Shown one piece after another: positions 63,678 through 64,000 of a stretch of 64,000 nucleotides of DNA (position 1 is the first letter of the stretch; each line of letters opens with the position of its first letter). Position numbers and translations under genes: made by a program. Origin of the DNA: Paenibacillus profundus (GTDB taxonomy: Bacteria > Bacillota > Bacilli > Paenibacillales > Paenibacillaceae); NCBI RefSeq assembly GCF_021369635.1, contig NZ_JAJNBZ010000003.1:124168-188167 (forward strand), read 5' to 3'. A model generated the notes under the pieces. It saw only the letters and a program-made list of their open reading frames with translations, did no database searches and was not told the origin of the DNA.

Positions 63678-64000
63678 ATGCGAAAACGAAAAGTATTATT
63701 ATTAATCTTGATGTCTATCACTATTATTTCGGCTTGCGGCAACAACGATAGTAAGAATAATAATGCAAACAATACCGCTAAGCAGCAGGAAGTAGAGACA
63801 GAGAATGAAAAATTAAAGGCAGAAGCTGAGAAATTAAAAAAAGAGCTGGCTGAGAAAGAAGCGGAAGGAGCAATAGCGCAGAAAAAAACGGAGGAAAAGG
63901 CTTCCGCAAAAGAGAACTCTCAGAAAACATATGCAGCAAATGCAATGTCTTTAATAGTTCCCCATTTAGCTGAAAATACCGCAATTGATGAAAAAACTTA
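63678..64000 (+). CDS. Lipoprotein with coiled-coil segment (3' end beyond window)
   Basis: At least 107 aa, incomplete at the window edge. Lipobox ISAC with Cys near residue 20 after a short basic-hydrophobic signal. An Asn-rich linker (NNDSKNNNANN) and a Glu/Lys/Ala coiled coil (about 35-70) with heptad-like repeats follow. The start of a further domain (MSLIVPHLAEN) then begins. GAGAATGAGG precedes the ATG. The exported domain cannot be identified without its C-terminus. Confidence 0.75.
   Translation, partial: MRKRKVLLLILMSITIISACGNNDSKNNNANNTAKQQEVETENEKLKAEAEKLKKELAEKEAEGAIAQKKTEEKASAKENSQKTYAANAMSLIVPHLAENTAIDEKT

Overview
The window looks like chromosomal DNA of a Paenibacillus-type Bacillota. 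The evidence is mid-GC composition, AGGAGG-type ribosome binding sites, GTG and TTG starts, sporulation genes (a YjcZ-type peptide, the cortex morphogenetic protein CmpA, a YdcC-like lipoprotein), SLH-domain and lipoprotein surface proteins, lplABC-style sugar transport with an AraC-type membrane regulator, and gene order shared with Bacillus subtilis around tex/cmpA/sprT and ydcC/alr/ndoAI/ndoA. No rRNA, CRISPR array or prophage was seen. Six tRNA genes are present.

Layout. 1-3.3 kb: a duplicated intergenic repeat, then two sugar ABC permeases and a lipoprotein. 3.6-5.7 kb: a small coiled-coil protein, a lipoprotein polysaccharide deacetylase and an L,D-transpeptidase. 6.1-10.4 kb: xylAB facing xylR. 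11-13 kb: small proteins, an acetyltransferase and a tRNA block (Glu, Lys, Leu, plus a second Leu unit with its own promoter and terminator). 13.2-22.5 kb: mgtE, then an alpha-L-fucosidase, an lplABC-like transporter and an AraC-type sensor regulator, a probable fucosylated-glycan locus with a catabolite-repression (cre) site. 22.6-31.9 kb: tRNA-Ser and tRNA-Asn, hemD, sprT, cmpA, tex, the EndoA toxin and its antitoxin, alr and a ydcC-like gene. 32-37.9 kb: a second deacetylase, an ABC-2 permease without an ATPase, a broken aspartyl protease and two divergent serine hydrolases, one behind a Fur-like box. 38-53.9 kb: a DUF4272 protein, an HtrA-like protease, MFS/MarR, adenine deaminase, a CAP/SLH surface protein, an exported flavin reductase, a YitT protein and an SgrR-like regulator.

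54-64 kb holds the most unusual locus. A gene related to IS1595-family transposases has kept the zinc ribbon and C-terminal fold but has His-Gly where the first catalytic Asp-Glu is expected. It sits behind a textbook promoter whose 17-bp spacer contains an exact LexA (SOS) box, with a second LexA-like core just downstream. Arrays of about 47 bp with palindromic cores lie on both sides. This suggests a domesticated, DNA-damage-controlled transposase-like protein. It is followed by an alpha/beta hydrolase, an aldo/keto reductase, a PL8 polysaccharide lyase with a perfect cre site, two frameshifted gene remnants and a lipoprotein that runs off the window.

Functions are inferred from sequence reading only. 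Start codons were chosen from ribosome binding sites and often differ from the longest reading frame.
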